64,000 nucleotides of DNA from Enterococcus sp. DIV0212c (GCF_017377505.1 NZ_JAFREN010000004.1:186001-250000); one strand, 5' to 3'. Shown: positions 39,058 to 47,597, numbered from the stretch's first letter. A program made the numbers and translations. The notes: generated from the sequence alone by a model not told the origin.

Positions 39058-39437
39058 GAAGGAAGGAGGAAAACATCAGCTGTATTGAAGAATTTCTCGA
39101 AGCATGAAATGAGTAAACACAAAATTGTTACCAGAACACCATTCACCTTTCATTAAGCTATATGTGTAGAGTAAAAAATCATAAAAACATCTTTAAAAAA
39201 TAGTGAATTCGTGTAAAAATTGGAAATTAGAACAAGAAAAACACGTATAAAGATAGTTTGATTAAAAAAATTTAAGATAAGAAAAGTAGAAAATGTAATG
39301 AAAACAAAATTTGGTTTATGAACAAGAAATTCAACTAATTACTTTGCATGTATAACGAAAAGTAAAAAAAAAATCATTCAATACACTGATTCCTTCCAGC
39401 AACAAGAGCCAAGCTAATCGAGAAGCTTGGCTTTTTT
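39058..39437 (+). ncRNA. Candidate CcpA-controlled small RNA
   Basis: A transcript beginning near 39058 and ending at the terminator 39407-39437 would be about 380 bases. It contains no frame over 20 codons with a normal start. A strong AGGAGG at 39064-39069 is followed by ATC and a ten-codon frame (ISCIEEFLEA), and one base after its TGA starts a 15-codon frame (MSKHKIVTRTPFTFH); these might be leader peptides. Whether it is an RNA regulator, a peptide messenger or both is open. Confidence 0.5.
39407..39437 (+). terminator. Terminator of the candidate small RNA
   Basis: AGCCAAGCT (39407-39415) pairs perfectly with AGCTTGGCT (39424-39432), followed by a T-run on the plus strand. Confidence 0.85.
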
Positions 39438-39531
39438 GTTTGCGTGATATTTGTAAGTGAAAGTAAGATATGGTATATTGACTATGCGCTTTTTATTTAA
39501 TACATAAATTAGACTATTGGAGGGATTTGCA

Positions 39532-39786
39532 TTGCCAAAAAAGAAGAACTCATCTTTTGAGAGTTCCATTCACGTCTACAGAGCCATGAAACGCATGACC
39601 CAACAGGAACTTGCTGACAAGGTGGGAGTATCTAGACAAACAATCATTCAGTTAGAAAGAAATAGGTACAATCCTTCCCTTTTACTGGCTCATGACATAG
39701 CAGACGTTTTCGAAGTGCCGATTGAACAAATCTTCACTTTCAAAAAATTGACAGAAGCCGAGCAAACAAGCGAAGAAACCGACTAA
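39532..39786 (+). CDS. XRE-family helix-turn-helix regulator
   Basis: 84 residues from the TTG at 39532. GGAGGG (39519-39524) lies 7 bases before this codon, so the earlier TTG at 39517 that overlaps the site is rejected. The helix-turn-helix is [39 protein letters not shown] (about residues 22-60), a full XRE (Cro/CI) domain, with an IFTFKKL tail. It is followed 19 bases later by a three-helix membrane protein, a pairing common for small XRE/DUF2178-type units in Gram-positive genomes. It is convergent with the lanthipeptide genes; a link to them is not shown. Confidence 0.85.
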   Translation: MPKKKNSSFESSIHVYRAMKRMTQQELADKVGVSRQTIIQLERNRYNPSLLLAHDIADVFEVPIEQIFTFKKLTEAEQTSEETD

Positions 39787-39805
39787 CGGAAGGAAAGGAT
39801 AAATT

Positions 39806-40144
39806 ATGACCGAATCACTTAAATCTTTTTTTGATAACTTGCCTACAAATCATTGGTCTAGTATAGTAATCGCTATACTATCAGTTATCTTCATTGTGTA
39901 CTCAATTTATTTTTACTTTAGCAAAGAAGGTAAAGATGAACGTGGAAAGAAAATTATTTCTACAGCAAGTTTTATCTCATTTATCATTACAGTAGTTTTG
40001 ATATCTATCTTAAATAACAATGCAGCGATTTTTGAGATTGTTTCAAAAAATGAACTGTCTTTCAATTGGATACTGAATTTCTTTGTATTGCTTATTTCAG
40101 GTGTTGAAGCAATCGGGATCTTAATCCTTAGAAAAATAAAATAA
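39806..40144 (+). CDS. Small three-helix membrane protein (DUF2178-like)
   Basis: 112 residues. Three hydrophobic segments (about 19-37, 50-68, 88-107) surround FSKEGKDERGKKII, the DER motif that characterises DUF2178 membrane proteins. Downstream of the XRE regulator with AAGGAAAGG before the ATG, so both are probably one transcript. Function is unknown; such proteins may bind or sequester the regulator. It ends just before the shared terminator at 40143-40178. Confidence 0.75.
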   Translation: MTESLKSFFDNLPTNHWSSIVIAILSVIFIVYSIYFYFSKEGKDERGKKIISTASFISFIITVVLISILNNNAAIFEIVSKNELSFNWILNFFVLLISGVEAIGILILRKIK

Positions 40145-40178
40145 AAAAAAGACCTCTCAAAAGGAGGTCTTTTTTTTT
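40143..40178. terminator. Convergent terminator between the XRE unit and lanA
   Basis: GACCTC (40151-40156) pairs with GAGGTC (40164-40169), flanked by runs of eight A's and nine T's. It also overlaps the lanA stop codon at 40177-40179. Confidence 0.85.
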
Positions 40179-40347
40179 AGAAACAAATCAACTTAGTCCA
40201 TCCACCAAGTGAATTTGGTGCGATTTCTTCAAGTTTGTTAAACATTTCTTCAGTTTCTTCATTTCTTTCGAAAGATGCACCTACGAATTTGTCTAATTTT
40301 GTTGTGTCTGTCTTTGTTTCCATTTTTTCAATTGATAATTTTCTCAT
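40177..40347 (-). CDS. Class II lanthipeptide precursor (candidate LanA)
   Basis: A 56-residue frame, too small to be noticed by length filters. GGGGGAG lies 10 bases before the ATG and a consensus promoter at 40381-40409. The leader-like part (MRKLSIEKMETKTDTTKLDKF, then FVGASFERNEETEEMFNKLEE) is acidic and helical and resembles mersacidin-type leaders (xVGxSFEELSxEEM). A double glycine (SLGG, residues 46-49) is followed by only WTKLICF. Thr51 and Cys55 could form a single methyllanthionine ring; Ser46 lies in the leader end. The next gene upstream is a LanM, so it is the likely substrate. No other precursor was found. Without the LanM the sequence alone would not prove this function. Confidence 0.7.
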   Translation of the reverse strand: MRKLSIEKMETKTDTTKLDKFVGASFERNEETEEMFNKLEEIAPNSLGGWTKLICF

Positions 40348-40380
40348 GATATTATTTCTCCCCCTTGCATTAATAACTAG

Positions 40381-40409
40381 ATTATAAAACGTTCTTCTGG
40401 ATAAGTAAA
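40381..40409 (-). promoter_or_regulatory. Promoter of the lanthipeptide precursor gene
   Basis: On the minus strand TTTACT (40404-40409), a 17-base spacer and a perfect TATAAT (40381-40386). This gives lanA its own transcript independent of lanM, allowing many copies of the precursor per enzyme. Confidence 0.75.
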
Positions 40410-40431
40410 GTTCTTTTTTCAGATTGTGTCA

Positions 40432-43329
40432 CTAAATAAATAACAAGGATCGAACAACGGACGAATCGTAACCCCTCAACATTTGATAACCTGGGCCTGC
40501 CAAACCACAAAAAAGACTGATAGGGATATTAGTTGGATCTGATTTTAATTTCAAAACGTCATTTTTTAATAAAATATTATTATTTAAATAATCATCTAGA
40601 TAACCAAAGTTACCATGACACAAACAATCATCCTCAACTATTTTATTGTTTACTCTTTCTAGCGTCTCCTCACACAAAGGTATATCCAACAGATGACAAA
40701 CTTTTTTAATCCCAAGTATCCCACGACACCAGGAAGCATTCGTTATTTCTTCAGTTTCAAGATTTTTTTCGAATTTTTCTTGATACCATTTTATTTTAGT
40801 CTTCACTAGTGGTTCATTAAGCACTTGATCGGCTTTGCTCAATCCATAAAGAACACCGGCATAGCCATGAGCAAAACTATTATCTTTCATTTCCTGACAT
40901 GTCAGTGTACGTGCATAATGCATAAGTAAGTCATATGCTTCATCATTGTGATTACTTTGGTATACAGCTGCTAAAATCGCCAATAAACTAGCTTTCCCAT
41001 ATAACCATTCATTCGCCTGATTCTCCGCTGGTATTTGAATAATTTTCAATTTTTGTAAGCTACTATTTATATACGATTGATATTTTTCATCCTTAAGCAA
41101 TCTTGTTACATAAAACGCAACAGTTAGACGCATCCCTTCGTCAAAAAAGGCACTTTCATAATGTTCTTTTTCTCCATCTGTTAGGAAAATTTCTTGTTCC
41201 AATAAATCAATAACTACTTCGTAACTTTCTTTAGGAACAAAATGATTCAAATAAACCAAGAATAAGTATACCCCAGCACTGCCTGCATAAAGATCCGTAT
41301 TCGGATAAACAATCTCAATATCCCCATCGTCATCTGGGAAAACTGAAACCCAGTCAATCTCACCTAACTCTTGATTCACTGTAATTTGATCAATGATTTT
41401 ATCCCCAATATCTGCCGCTTTTTGTAACAATGGATGTTCAATCGAATTATTTTTCACAGGAATTGAGATTTCCTGCGTAGTATATTCTAAGGTGCCTAAA
41501 CTTTGTTTCAATAAAAGATAAGAAAAGTTGCTTGTTTTCTCTGTGATCTGCTCCATATGTTCAATAGTCGCTTGCAAGGGCGTATTTTTTAACAGATGCA
41601 TAAGTTCTTGACCATTGATAGATACATTTGTTGAAAAAGTATTTGCTGTAACTAAAGGAATATCATGGTCTAACATCGCTTGAACTTCAAAAGGGATCAA
41701 CGCTTCCGGGATGATTTTATTCGCCCATAAATTTTCAATAACCTTTTCACGTTCAATATAATTAGACATACAATCGGTGTGTAATGTAAAATTCAATAAA
41801 TTTCCGTATTCTTGTGTGTCTCTATAAATCAATCGAATCGTGGTATCTGCAAATAATTCTTTGACTTTCTCAATAAATTCATATTTATTTTTTAATAAAA
41901 GCTGGTTCATTTCTTTAAATGCCTTCTGGATCACATCACGGTAATCTTGGTAATCAACTTCTTTACCTGCCAAACACGGAATATTTTGGGCGCCATCCAT
42001 ATAGGCTTCTTCTAATTGAAAAGCGATGTCACTGGAGCGATCATTTCTCAACCTTCTGACTTTTTTAGGTAATTTTTGTTTGGTGCCAGATAATGCGTCC
42101 ATTTCAAGCTCACGTTTCCCTTGTTTTTTTTGCGGAAGTAATCCCGAAATGATCACAGATTGTTTGTCTATGCGTGTTTGCCTAGATAACGGCTTGGACA
42201 ATTCAAACATTTCAGGACGAATGAGCGTCTCTACATCAATCAGTACAGGACGTGAGCCATTGGCAATTAAATTTTCCATATGCAAATCTGTCGCACCTAA
42301 CCAATAAACAAGTGCTAAAAGGTGCCCATAATTTTGATAAAAATCAGTGACTTCTGTTTCTTTGGTACACTCTTTATACATAACTTTTTCTTCGATCGTA
42401 AAGGTTGGCTGAACAATTCGCTTGATTTTATAAAAAGACAACTCGGGATTCAATCCTTCGACATACGTTAACAAATCATTGAAACGCTCACCTATTTCCA
42501 ATTGCTTAAATTTAAAAATCAACGACTGTTCTTGCACTTGAAACTGAATAACAGTTCTTCCACGTTCATGACTATCCCCTTGTCCTAACTTTATCTGGGT
42601 TAAATCAAGCGGCTTGGAAACAGAAAAAGTAGTTGCTAATTGCTCAGTAACATCATTTAATGAGCCAAAAAAAGCTTCAATCACTTCACAAGCAAATGTT
42701 AGTCTAACTGCGAGAACTCTGGCAAGTGTCGGATATTCTCCATAAAAAAGATATGTCCGTTGTTTATCCCCTAAAAATTCTTTAATATATTTAGTGAATT
42801 CTTCCTCTTTTGATTCAGCTTGCAGCTGATATTCCTCAATCATCTGATGGACGTCCCAAACTAAACTCTTTTGTGCAAGAAAAAAGAATTCATCAGATAA
42901 TTGCTCGATCAGTTCAGCGATCACTTTTTCTGATAACTGAATCAGCGGAAATTTTTTTAAAAGATTTCGAATATGATTCTCGTAATAATCTAAGTGAAAA
43001 CGCAACGCAGCTGATAATCTCATTTCTTTTATTGGAACTTCTGTAGTAAACAGAGCTCTATGTAATTGGAACCAGTCACTTTTTTCAATTGTCGGTAATA
43101 ATAACTGTGCTCGTTCTTCAGTAAACGGCAACAACGCTCGACTGAAAGTTTGACTATCTAGATGCTTATGCCGAAACATTTTATCGTAATCAGCAGTTGT
43201 TAATAAGCTTTTACGATCTTGCCATTGTTTAAAATACATATACTCATCATTCTCTACGGACACATCTCTCCAACAGTGAATTCTTTCTGAGATTGTTGCA
43301 GCATAACTATACGTTAATTCCTCAATCAT
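40432..43329 (-). CDS. lanM: Class II lanthipeptide synthetase LanM
   Basis: 965 residues, typical LanM length. The N-terminal dehydratase half carries ATDLHMENLI (347-355) and the PVLIDVETLI segment (361-370), the kinase-like catalytic residues D348, H350, N353, D365 and E367 that phosphorylate Ser/Thr and eliminate the phosphate. The C-terminal cyclase half (about 650-965) has the zinc ligands C868 (SWCRG), C904 and H905 (CLCHG), and SFAHGYAG. So both steps of (methyl)lanthionine formation look intact. The only precursor found is the 56-residue gene 84 bases downstream. No LanT peptidase-transporter, no protease, no immunity ABC and no two-component system lie nearby. The start is supported by AAAGGAGAG upstream. 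Confidence 0.93.
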   Translation of the reverse strand: MIEELTYSYAATISERIHCWRDVSVENDEYMYFKQWQDRKSLLTTADYDKMFRHKHLDSQTFSRALLPFTEERAQLLLPTIEKSDWFQLHRALFTTEVPIKEMRLSAALRFHLDYYENHIRNLLKKFPLIQLSEKVIAELIEQLSDEFFFLAQKSLVWDVHQMIEEYQLQAESKEEEFTKYIKEFLGDKQRTYLFYGEYPTLARVLAVRLTFACEVIEAFFGSLNDVTEQLATTFSVSKPLDLTQIKLGQGDSHERGRTVIQFQVQEQSLIFKFKQLEIGERFNDLLTYVEGLNPELSFYKIKRIVQPTFTIEEKVMYKECTKETEVTDFYQNYGHLLALVYWLGATDLHMENLIANGSRPVLIDVETLIRPEMFELSKPLSRQTRIDKQSVIISGLLPQKKQGKRELEMDALSGTKQKLPKKVRRLRNDRSSDIAFQLEEAYMDGAQNIPCLAGKEVDYQDYRDVIQKAFKEMNQLLLKNKYEFIEKVKELFADTTIRLIYRDTQEYGNLLNFTLHTDCMSNYIEREKVIENLWANKIIPEALIPFEVQAMLDHDIPLVTANTFSTNVSINGQELMHLLKNTPLQATIEHMEQITEKTSNFSYLLLKQSLGTLEYTTQEISIPVKNNSIEHPLLQKAADIGDKIIDQITVNQELGEIDWVSVFPDDDGDIEIVYPNTDLYAGSAGVYLFLVYLNHFVPKESYEVVIDLLEQEIFLTDGEKEHYESAFFDEGMRLTVAFYVTRLLKDEKYQSYINSSLQKLKIIQIPAENQANEWLYGKASLLAILAAVYQSNHNDEAYDLLMHYARTLTCQEMKDNSFAHGYAGVLYGLSKADQVLNEPLVKTKIKWYQEKFEKNLETEEITNASWCRGILGIKKVCHLLDIPLCEETLERVNNKIVEDDCLCHGNFGYLDDYLNNNILLKNDVLKLKSDPTNIPISLFCGLAGPGYQMLRGYDSSVVRSLLFI

Positions 43330-43812
43330 GGTTCTCTCTCCTTTGACATTATTCCTACCCTTTATAATAATAAAAAAATAGTATAAATACTATGTTAATT
43401 TTATTTTCTTAGTATTTTACAGAAAACTAGACCAACTATTTTTGTCTTACTTGAGCTAATTTCCTCTATTGAACTACTTTTAATCTGGCTTATTTCCTCA
43501 GATTCATTCCATAGACAATTAAACTTTCCATAATTTTGGCTTCCCAAAAAGGCAAACGTTTCCATTTTTTGATAAAATAGTTACATATCACACAAAGAAT
43601 TATACATAACAGTCCTATCGTTCTATTATCATGGCTGGTATCAGACTTTATCAAACAAAAATAACACTGGTTTGTGAACTTTTAGTTATTTCAGCCATTT
43701 AATAGAAAAAAACAGCTATTTTGTAAGCATTTATTTTGTGAATTTTTTACTTTTCGTATATTATATGTATTAAGAGGTATGTACCAATATTTTCGAAAGG
43801 ATATGAAAAAAT
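43330..43812. other. Intergenic region upstream of lanM
   Basis: 480 bases, A/T rich. Holds the candidate lanM promoter (43370-43398) with a palindrome, and at the other end the spx promoter (TATTAT near 43760). A 54-codon frame on the minus strand (43401-43565) has no ribosome site and was not annotated. Confidence 0.6.
43370..43398 (-). promoter_or_regulatory. Candidate lanM promoter containing a palindromic operator
   Basis: TTAACA (43393-43398), a 17-base spacer and TTTTAT (43370-43375). The palindrome ATAGTATAAATACTAT (43378-43393) fills the spacer, a good place for a repressor. The -10 box is weak, so the promoter call is tentative. Confidence 0.5.
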
Positions 43813-44211
43813 ATGTTAAAATTATATACAACAAATAGCTGTACATCATGTAGAAAAGCACGGAAATGGCTGATCGATCATGATATTCCATTTGAAGAAA
43901 AGAATTTTGGCACTACTCCCATTACATTAGACGAACTAAAAAATATATTAATCCTTACAGAAGAAGGTACGGAAGATATCATTTCGATCCGTTCCAAAGT
44001 CTTCCAAAAATTAGATACAGATATTAACGAACTTCCCTTGCATGTATTATTGGAGTTGGTCAAAGATAATCCTGGATTACTTCGCCGTCCAATCATGATC
44101 GATGAAAAAAGATTACAAATTGGTTTCAATGAAGATGAAATTCGTTGTTTCTTACCAAGATCAGTACGTAAAAGAGAATTATCACAAACATTACTTTTAA
44201 GCGGTTTATAA
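43813..44211 (+). CDS. spx: Spx-family redox regulator
   Basis: 132 residues, the usual length. Spx binds the RNA polymerase alpha subunit and redirects transcription under thiol stress. The redox switch CTSC is at residues 10-14 in TTNSCTSCRKARKW, and the family landmarks LLRRPIMIDEKRLQIGFNEDEIRCFLPR are complete. Enterococci usually have several Spx paralogues; whether this is the main one cannot be told. It has its own promoter region and a terminator at 44246-44319. Confidence 0.93.
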   Translation: MLKLYTTNSCTSCRKARKWLIDHDIPFEEKNFGTTPITLDELKNILILTEEGTEDIISIRSKVFQKLDTDINELPLHVLLELVKDNPGLLRRPIMIDEKRLQIGFNEDEIRCFLPRSVRKRELSQTLLLSGL

Positions 44212-44245
44212 TTGTTACTACCTCGAATGCAGCATAAAAAATTAT

Positions 44246-44319
44246 AAAAAAACATACTAAGATTAGAGAGTGCAAATCATCCGACAATGATTTTGTTCTC
44301 CAATCTTGGTATGTTTTTT
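44246..44319 (+). terminator. Terminator of spx
   Basis: AAAAAACATACTAAGATT pairs with AATCTTGGTATGTTTTTT, one mismatch, with a long loop that itself can fold; the T-run is on the plus strand. Confidence 0.75.
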
Positions 44320-44467
44320 ATTTAATGATAAAACCGACTTCTTGAAATATTCATATGAAACTGCTCATCTACACACAATTTTTATCTATTTGTAAAAATA
44401 AATCATCAAAAAGGTAGAATTGAAAATATTTTTTGGTATAATAAAAGAAAAATAAAAGGGGAATAAA

Positions 44468-45445
44468 ATGAAAAGAGATACTCGTATAGATTTTTTGAGA
44501 ATGTCAGCTATATTCTTAATTATGTTAGCACACGTTTCTCCACCAGTTACAATTTTTATAGCTCGCACTTTTGATGTTCCTCTCATGGCTTTTTTATTAG
44601 GGATGTCATTTTACTTGAGTAAAAAAAGGGGAAACTACTTTGTCTATGTGGCAAAAAGGTTCAAACGTTTGGTTATTCCGGCTTGGAAGTTCCTAACTTT
44701 ATTTTTCATAGTCATGTGGATTTTGTTCATTTTTTCACCAAACCCTTTTCCATATCCACTCAGCACAATCTACACTTCTTACAATCTTACCGGAGGAATT
44801 GGTTATGTATGGGTAATCGGCGTATTTTTTGTAATTGCCATTTTTTCACCTATAATTTATGCTTTTTCAAAAAAATTTAAGCGTTTTGTTCAAAGACAAG
44901 TTGTTTTGCTGCTTTTGTTATTTTTTCAAAGTTTACTTTGTAAAACAAACATAGTAGCCTCTCAAAATCCACTGGTCTATCAGTTACCTATTTATACAGG
45001 CTATGCAATTATGTGTTTAGCAGGTATTTGGGCTGTACAGCAAAATAAAGAAAAAAATATTTTTTGGGGTTTTAGCTATCTCCTTTTTTTCATAATACTT
45101 TCTTTCACTAATAGTTTTATTTCACTACAAGAAGCTAAATATCCCCCTCAGCTTTATTATTTAGTTTACGGTATAAGCGTTTCGACCTTACTTTTTGCGC
45201 TAGTGAGCAATGACACTATTCGCAAGTTCTGTGACCAAAAATGGATTGTTTGGCTCTCCTCGCACTCTCTGGAAATTTATTATTGGCATATAACAGTTAT
45301 AATCTTTTTTAGTTATTATTTTACTCAAATAGATTGGAAAATGAAATATTTTATTGTAGCCATAACTGCTATATTTTTTACTGCAATCCAACCAAATATA
45401 ACTTCTTATTTTTTACAAAAAAAATCCAAAAAATTAACTTCATGA
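44468..45445 (+). CDS. Acyltransferase 3 family membrane protein
   Basis: 325 residues with about ten membrane helices. The start RDTRIDFLRMSAIFLIMLAHVSPP carries the conserved arginine and histidine of the acyltransferase 3 family, which moves acyl groups across the membrane to sugars, teichoic acids or peptidoglycan. HSLEIYYWHITVIIF near the end is the family's C-terminal motif. No sugar-polymer genes flank it, so the acceptor is unknown. GGGGA lies 5-6 bases before the ATG. It is rich in A/T, more so than queA next to it, which may point to acquisition. Confidence 0.85.
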   Translation: MKRDTRIDFLRMSAIFLIMLAHVSPPVTIFIARTFDVPLMAFLLGMSFYLSKKRGNYFVYVAKRFKRLVIPAWKFLTLFFIVMWILFIFSPNPFPYPLSTIYTSYNLTGGIGYVWVIGVFFVIAIFSPIIYAFSKKFKRFVQRQVVLLLLLFFQSLLCKTNIVASQNPLVYQLPIYTGYAIMCLAGIWAVQQNKEKNIFWGFSYLLFFIILSFTNSFISLQEAKYPPQLYYLVYGISVSTLLFALVSNDTIRKFCDQKWIVWLSSHSLEIYYWHITVIIFFSYYFTQIDWKMKYFIVAITAIFFTAIQPNITSYFLQKKSKKLTS

Positions 45446-45487
45446 AAAAAGCCCCTGCTACTCTTAATTGAGTTGGAGGGGCTTTTT
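45445..45487. terminator. Convergent terminator between acyltransferase gene and queA
   Basis: AAAAAAGCCCCT pairs with AGGGGCTTTTT around an imperfect loop; T's on the plus strand and A's on the other end, so it can serve both genes. Confidence 0.8.
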
Positions 45488-45499
45488 AGATTTTCGCTA

Positions 45500-46531
45500 T
45501 TATTTTACAAACATCGCATCTCCAAAGCTGAAGAAACGATAACGTTCATCGATCGCATGCTGATAGGCTGCAAGTGTCAAATCTCTTCCTGCAAACGCAC
45601 TAACCAACATCACTAATGTTGACTTAGGCAAATGAAAATTGGTTGAAAAAGCTTGAACAACTTTGAATTCATAGCCTGGTGTGATAAAAATATCTGTCCA
45701 GCCGCTATCCGCTTTGATTTGTCCATCAAATTTTGTTCCAATCGTCTCTAGTGTACGAATTGAGGTCGTCCCTACTGCAACGATTTTCCCACCATTTTTC
45801 CGAACATCATTTAGTTGTTCTGCAGCTGATTCTGTTAAACGATAAAATTCACTATGCATTTCATGTTCAGAGATATTATCTACACTCACTGGACGGAATG
45901 TCCCTAATCCAACGTGTAAGGTCAAATAAACTAGCTTCACGCCTTTTTCTTGGATCTTGCTAAGTAATTCCTGTGTAAAGTGTAAACCGGCTGTAGGAGC
46001 AGCTGCAGAGCCATTTTCTTTTGCATAGACTGTTTGATATCGTTCAGGATCTTCTAAACGCTCTTTAATGTACGGCGGTAACGGCATTTCGCCAAGTGAT
46101 TCTAGTATTTCCAAAAAGATTCCTTCGTATTTGAATGTGACGATTCGTCCGCCGTGTTCTAATTCTTCAACAACAGTTGCTGTTAAACGACCATCTCCAA
46201 AACTAATTTGTGTTCCGACTTTTGCTCGTTTGGCTGGCTTGATCAACGTTTCCCACGTATCGCCTTCAGTATTCGTTAGAAGAAGTACTTCTAAATGTCC
46301 ACCTGTTTCAGGTTTTTCCCCATAAAGACGAGCAGGCAATACTCGTGTGTCATTCATGACTAGTGCATCTCCTGCATTTAATTCATCAATGATGTCATGG
46401 AAGTGTTTGTCTTCAATTTCTTTTGTTTCACGATTTAAAACTAACAGACGTGAACTTGTTCGATCTTTTAGTGGTGTTTGAGCAATCAGCTCTTCTGGTA
46501 AATCAAAATCAAAATCTTCTGTACTAAGCAT
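45500..46531 (-). CDS. queA: S-adenosylmethionine:tRNA ribosyltransferase-isomerase
   Basis: 343 residues from the ATG at 46531. A GTG 9 bases earlier is possible, but [21 protein letters not shown] is the canonical start of the family. QueA transfers the ribosyl part of SAM to preQ1 in tRNA, giving epoxyqueuosine. Landmarks are [37 protein letters not shown] and [19 protein letters not shown]. In many Firmicutes queA sits next to tgt; here it is 35 kb away. It is followed by a convergent terminator. Confidence 0.96.
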   Translation of the reverse strand: MLSTEDFDFDLPEELIAQTPLKDRTSSRLLVLNRETKEIEDKHFHDIIDELNAGDALVMNDTRVLPARLYGEKPETGGHLEVLLLTNTEGDTWETLIKPAKRAKVGTQISFGDGRLTATVVEELEHGGRIVTFKYEGIFLEILESLGEMPLPPYIKERLEDPERYQTVYAKENGSAAAPTAGLHFTQELLSKIQEKGVKLVYLTLHVGLGTFRPVSVDNISEHEMHSEFYRLTESAAEQLNDVRKNGGKIVAVGTTSIRTLETIGTKFDGQIKADSGWTDIFITPGYEFKVVQAFSTNFHLPKSTLVMLVSAFAGRDLTLAAYQHAIDERYRFFSFGDAMFVK

Positions 46532-46876
46532 ATTTGTCACTCTCTCTACTTGATTTGTCTTGGCTATTCTACCATTTTTTATGTTATCTGGCTATGAAGA
46601 GAAACCCGTACTAACAAGTAGTAAATTTAAACCATCATTGACACTTACAGCTGGCTTTTAAGAAGCAAAGAAATAAAAGTGTCTTACCCTGTTTGGATCT
46701 AGTTATGATTATGAAGCTTTAGGCTAAGACAAAAGCTTATTTCAATCAACTCAAAATGCGGCAGAAAACTGATTTCCAGGTAATCCGGATTTATTAACAT
46801 TTGAAATCTTTTTATACATAATGTTAGAATAGAATTAATATTCTTATTTTTACTTAAACACCTGTTCATATCAAAT

Positions 46877-46951
46877 GAAGTCCCAAAGACAAATTTTTGA
46901 TCCATCAAAGAACATTACCACTTTAACGATTCTATTTGTCTTTGAGACTTC
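46877..46951. repeat. Long inverted repeat
   Basis: GAAGTCCCAAAGACAAAT (46877-46894) and ATTTGTCTTTGAGACTTC (46934-46951) pair at 17 of 18 positions with a 39-base loop. No T-run follows on either strand, so a plain terminator is unlikely. Confidence 0.7.
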
Positions 46952-46958
46952 TATAATT

Positions 46959-47035
46959 GCAAAGGCTGTGTTGGTTGGACAGCTTTAGACTGTCGGCTTC
47001 AGTCTATCATTATCTAGCCAAACACAACTCTTTGC
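46959..47035. repeat. Branched stem-loop structure
   Basis: GCAAAG-GC-TGTGTT-GG (46959-46974) pairs with 47018-47035 with small internal loops, and inside it GACAG-CTTTAGA-CTGTC (46978-46994) forms a second hairpin. Strand of function is not evident. Confidence 0.45.
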
Positions 47036-47054
47036 GATCTTCAGATAGAAACAA

Positions 47055-47092
47055 AATAAAAAATGATGTTGGTAAATTTCACCAACACCATT
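47055..47092 (-). terminator. Minus-strand terminator of an unknown transcript
   Basis: AATGATGTTGGT and ACCAACACCATT (one mismatch, 7-base loop) followed on the minus strand by TTTTTTATTTTG. No gene lies within 600 bases upstream on that strand, so either read-through from the DUF4097 gene or an unrecognised RNA ends here. Confidence 0.65.
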
Positions 47093-47183
47093 GCATGTTC
47101 AACAAATAGGCATCACATTATCCATCTTAAACACTAGAAAAGAAAGTTCTAGATATTTCTCCAAAAATTGAGTAAAATGGAAT

Positions 47184-47287
47184 ATGTCGATGTTACGCAT
47201 TGACACGGCAACTTGATTGGTCAGCATTCTCTGACTTCTCAGGGCTTCATGGATCAGCGCCAACTGATCTGTGAAGTGCCTTTTTTT
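47184..47287 (+). ncRNA. Candidate small RNA with three hairpins
   Basis: About 104 bases. A possible promoter is TAGATA (47150-47155), 17 bases, TAAAAT (47173-47178). From 47184: TGTCGATG-TTACG-CATTGACA; then GTCAG-CATTCT-CTGAC (47220-47235); then a 14-base stem (47244-47257 with 47264-47277) and seven T's, a textbook intrinsic terminator. No coding frame is present. Family unknown to me. Confidence 0.5.
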
Positions 47288-47546
47288 ATTATTTTTGTTT
47301 CTATCTAGTATTCATTTTAAAGAAAAACAATTTCATAGTCAACAAAGTGTCAGAAAATTTTTTGTTTATCTTGTTTTATTATGAAAATACATTGATTCTT
47401 TTTTTACGTTGAATTCTTTCTCATGAAACTTTTACTCGTTCAGACAAAGATCCCTTTTGAGGTTCAACTAATCTGTGTATCTAGATCAAAAAGTCTCAGT
47501 ATTCAACACTGCTTATAACCAATTCTATTTGCGCTTAAAACTTCTT

Positions 47547-47597
47547 TTAAAAAATAGGTGTGGAGTAAAACTGAAAAATCAGTTTTACTCCACACCT
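47547..47597 (-). terminator. Terminator of the DUF4097 gene
   Basis: Nineteen-base perfect arms (47556-47574 and 47579-47597) around a 4-base loop; the minus strand continues with ATTTTTTAAAAG. Confidence 0.85.

Larger units (their letters stand above)
38858..39531. other. Gene-free region with a cre-overlapped promoter and candidate RNA
   Basis: About 670 bases between the P-type ATPase start and the XRE gene. The left part should carry the minus-strand ATPase promoter. The right part carries a plus-strand promoter (39023-39051) and a terminator at 39407-39437, framing a roughly 380-base transcript with no convincing protein. Confidence 0.65.

Noticed and set aside
43401..43565. 54-codon frame upstream of lanM as a second lanthipeptide precursor
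   Set aside because: No ribosome site, no leader-like region and no double glycine; it also ends at the lanM promoter.
46699..46908. 69-codon minus-strand frame between queA and the DUF4097 gene
   Set aside because: No ribosome site, and it runs through the long inverted repeat; considered chance.
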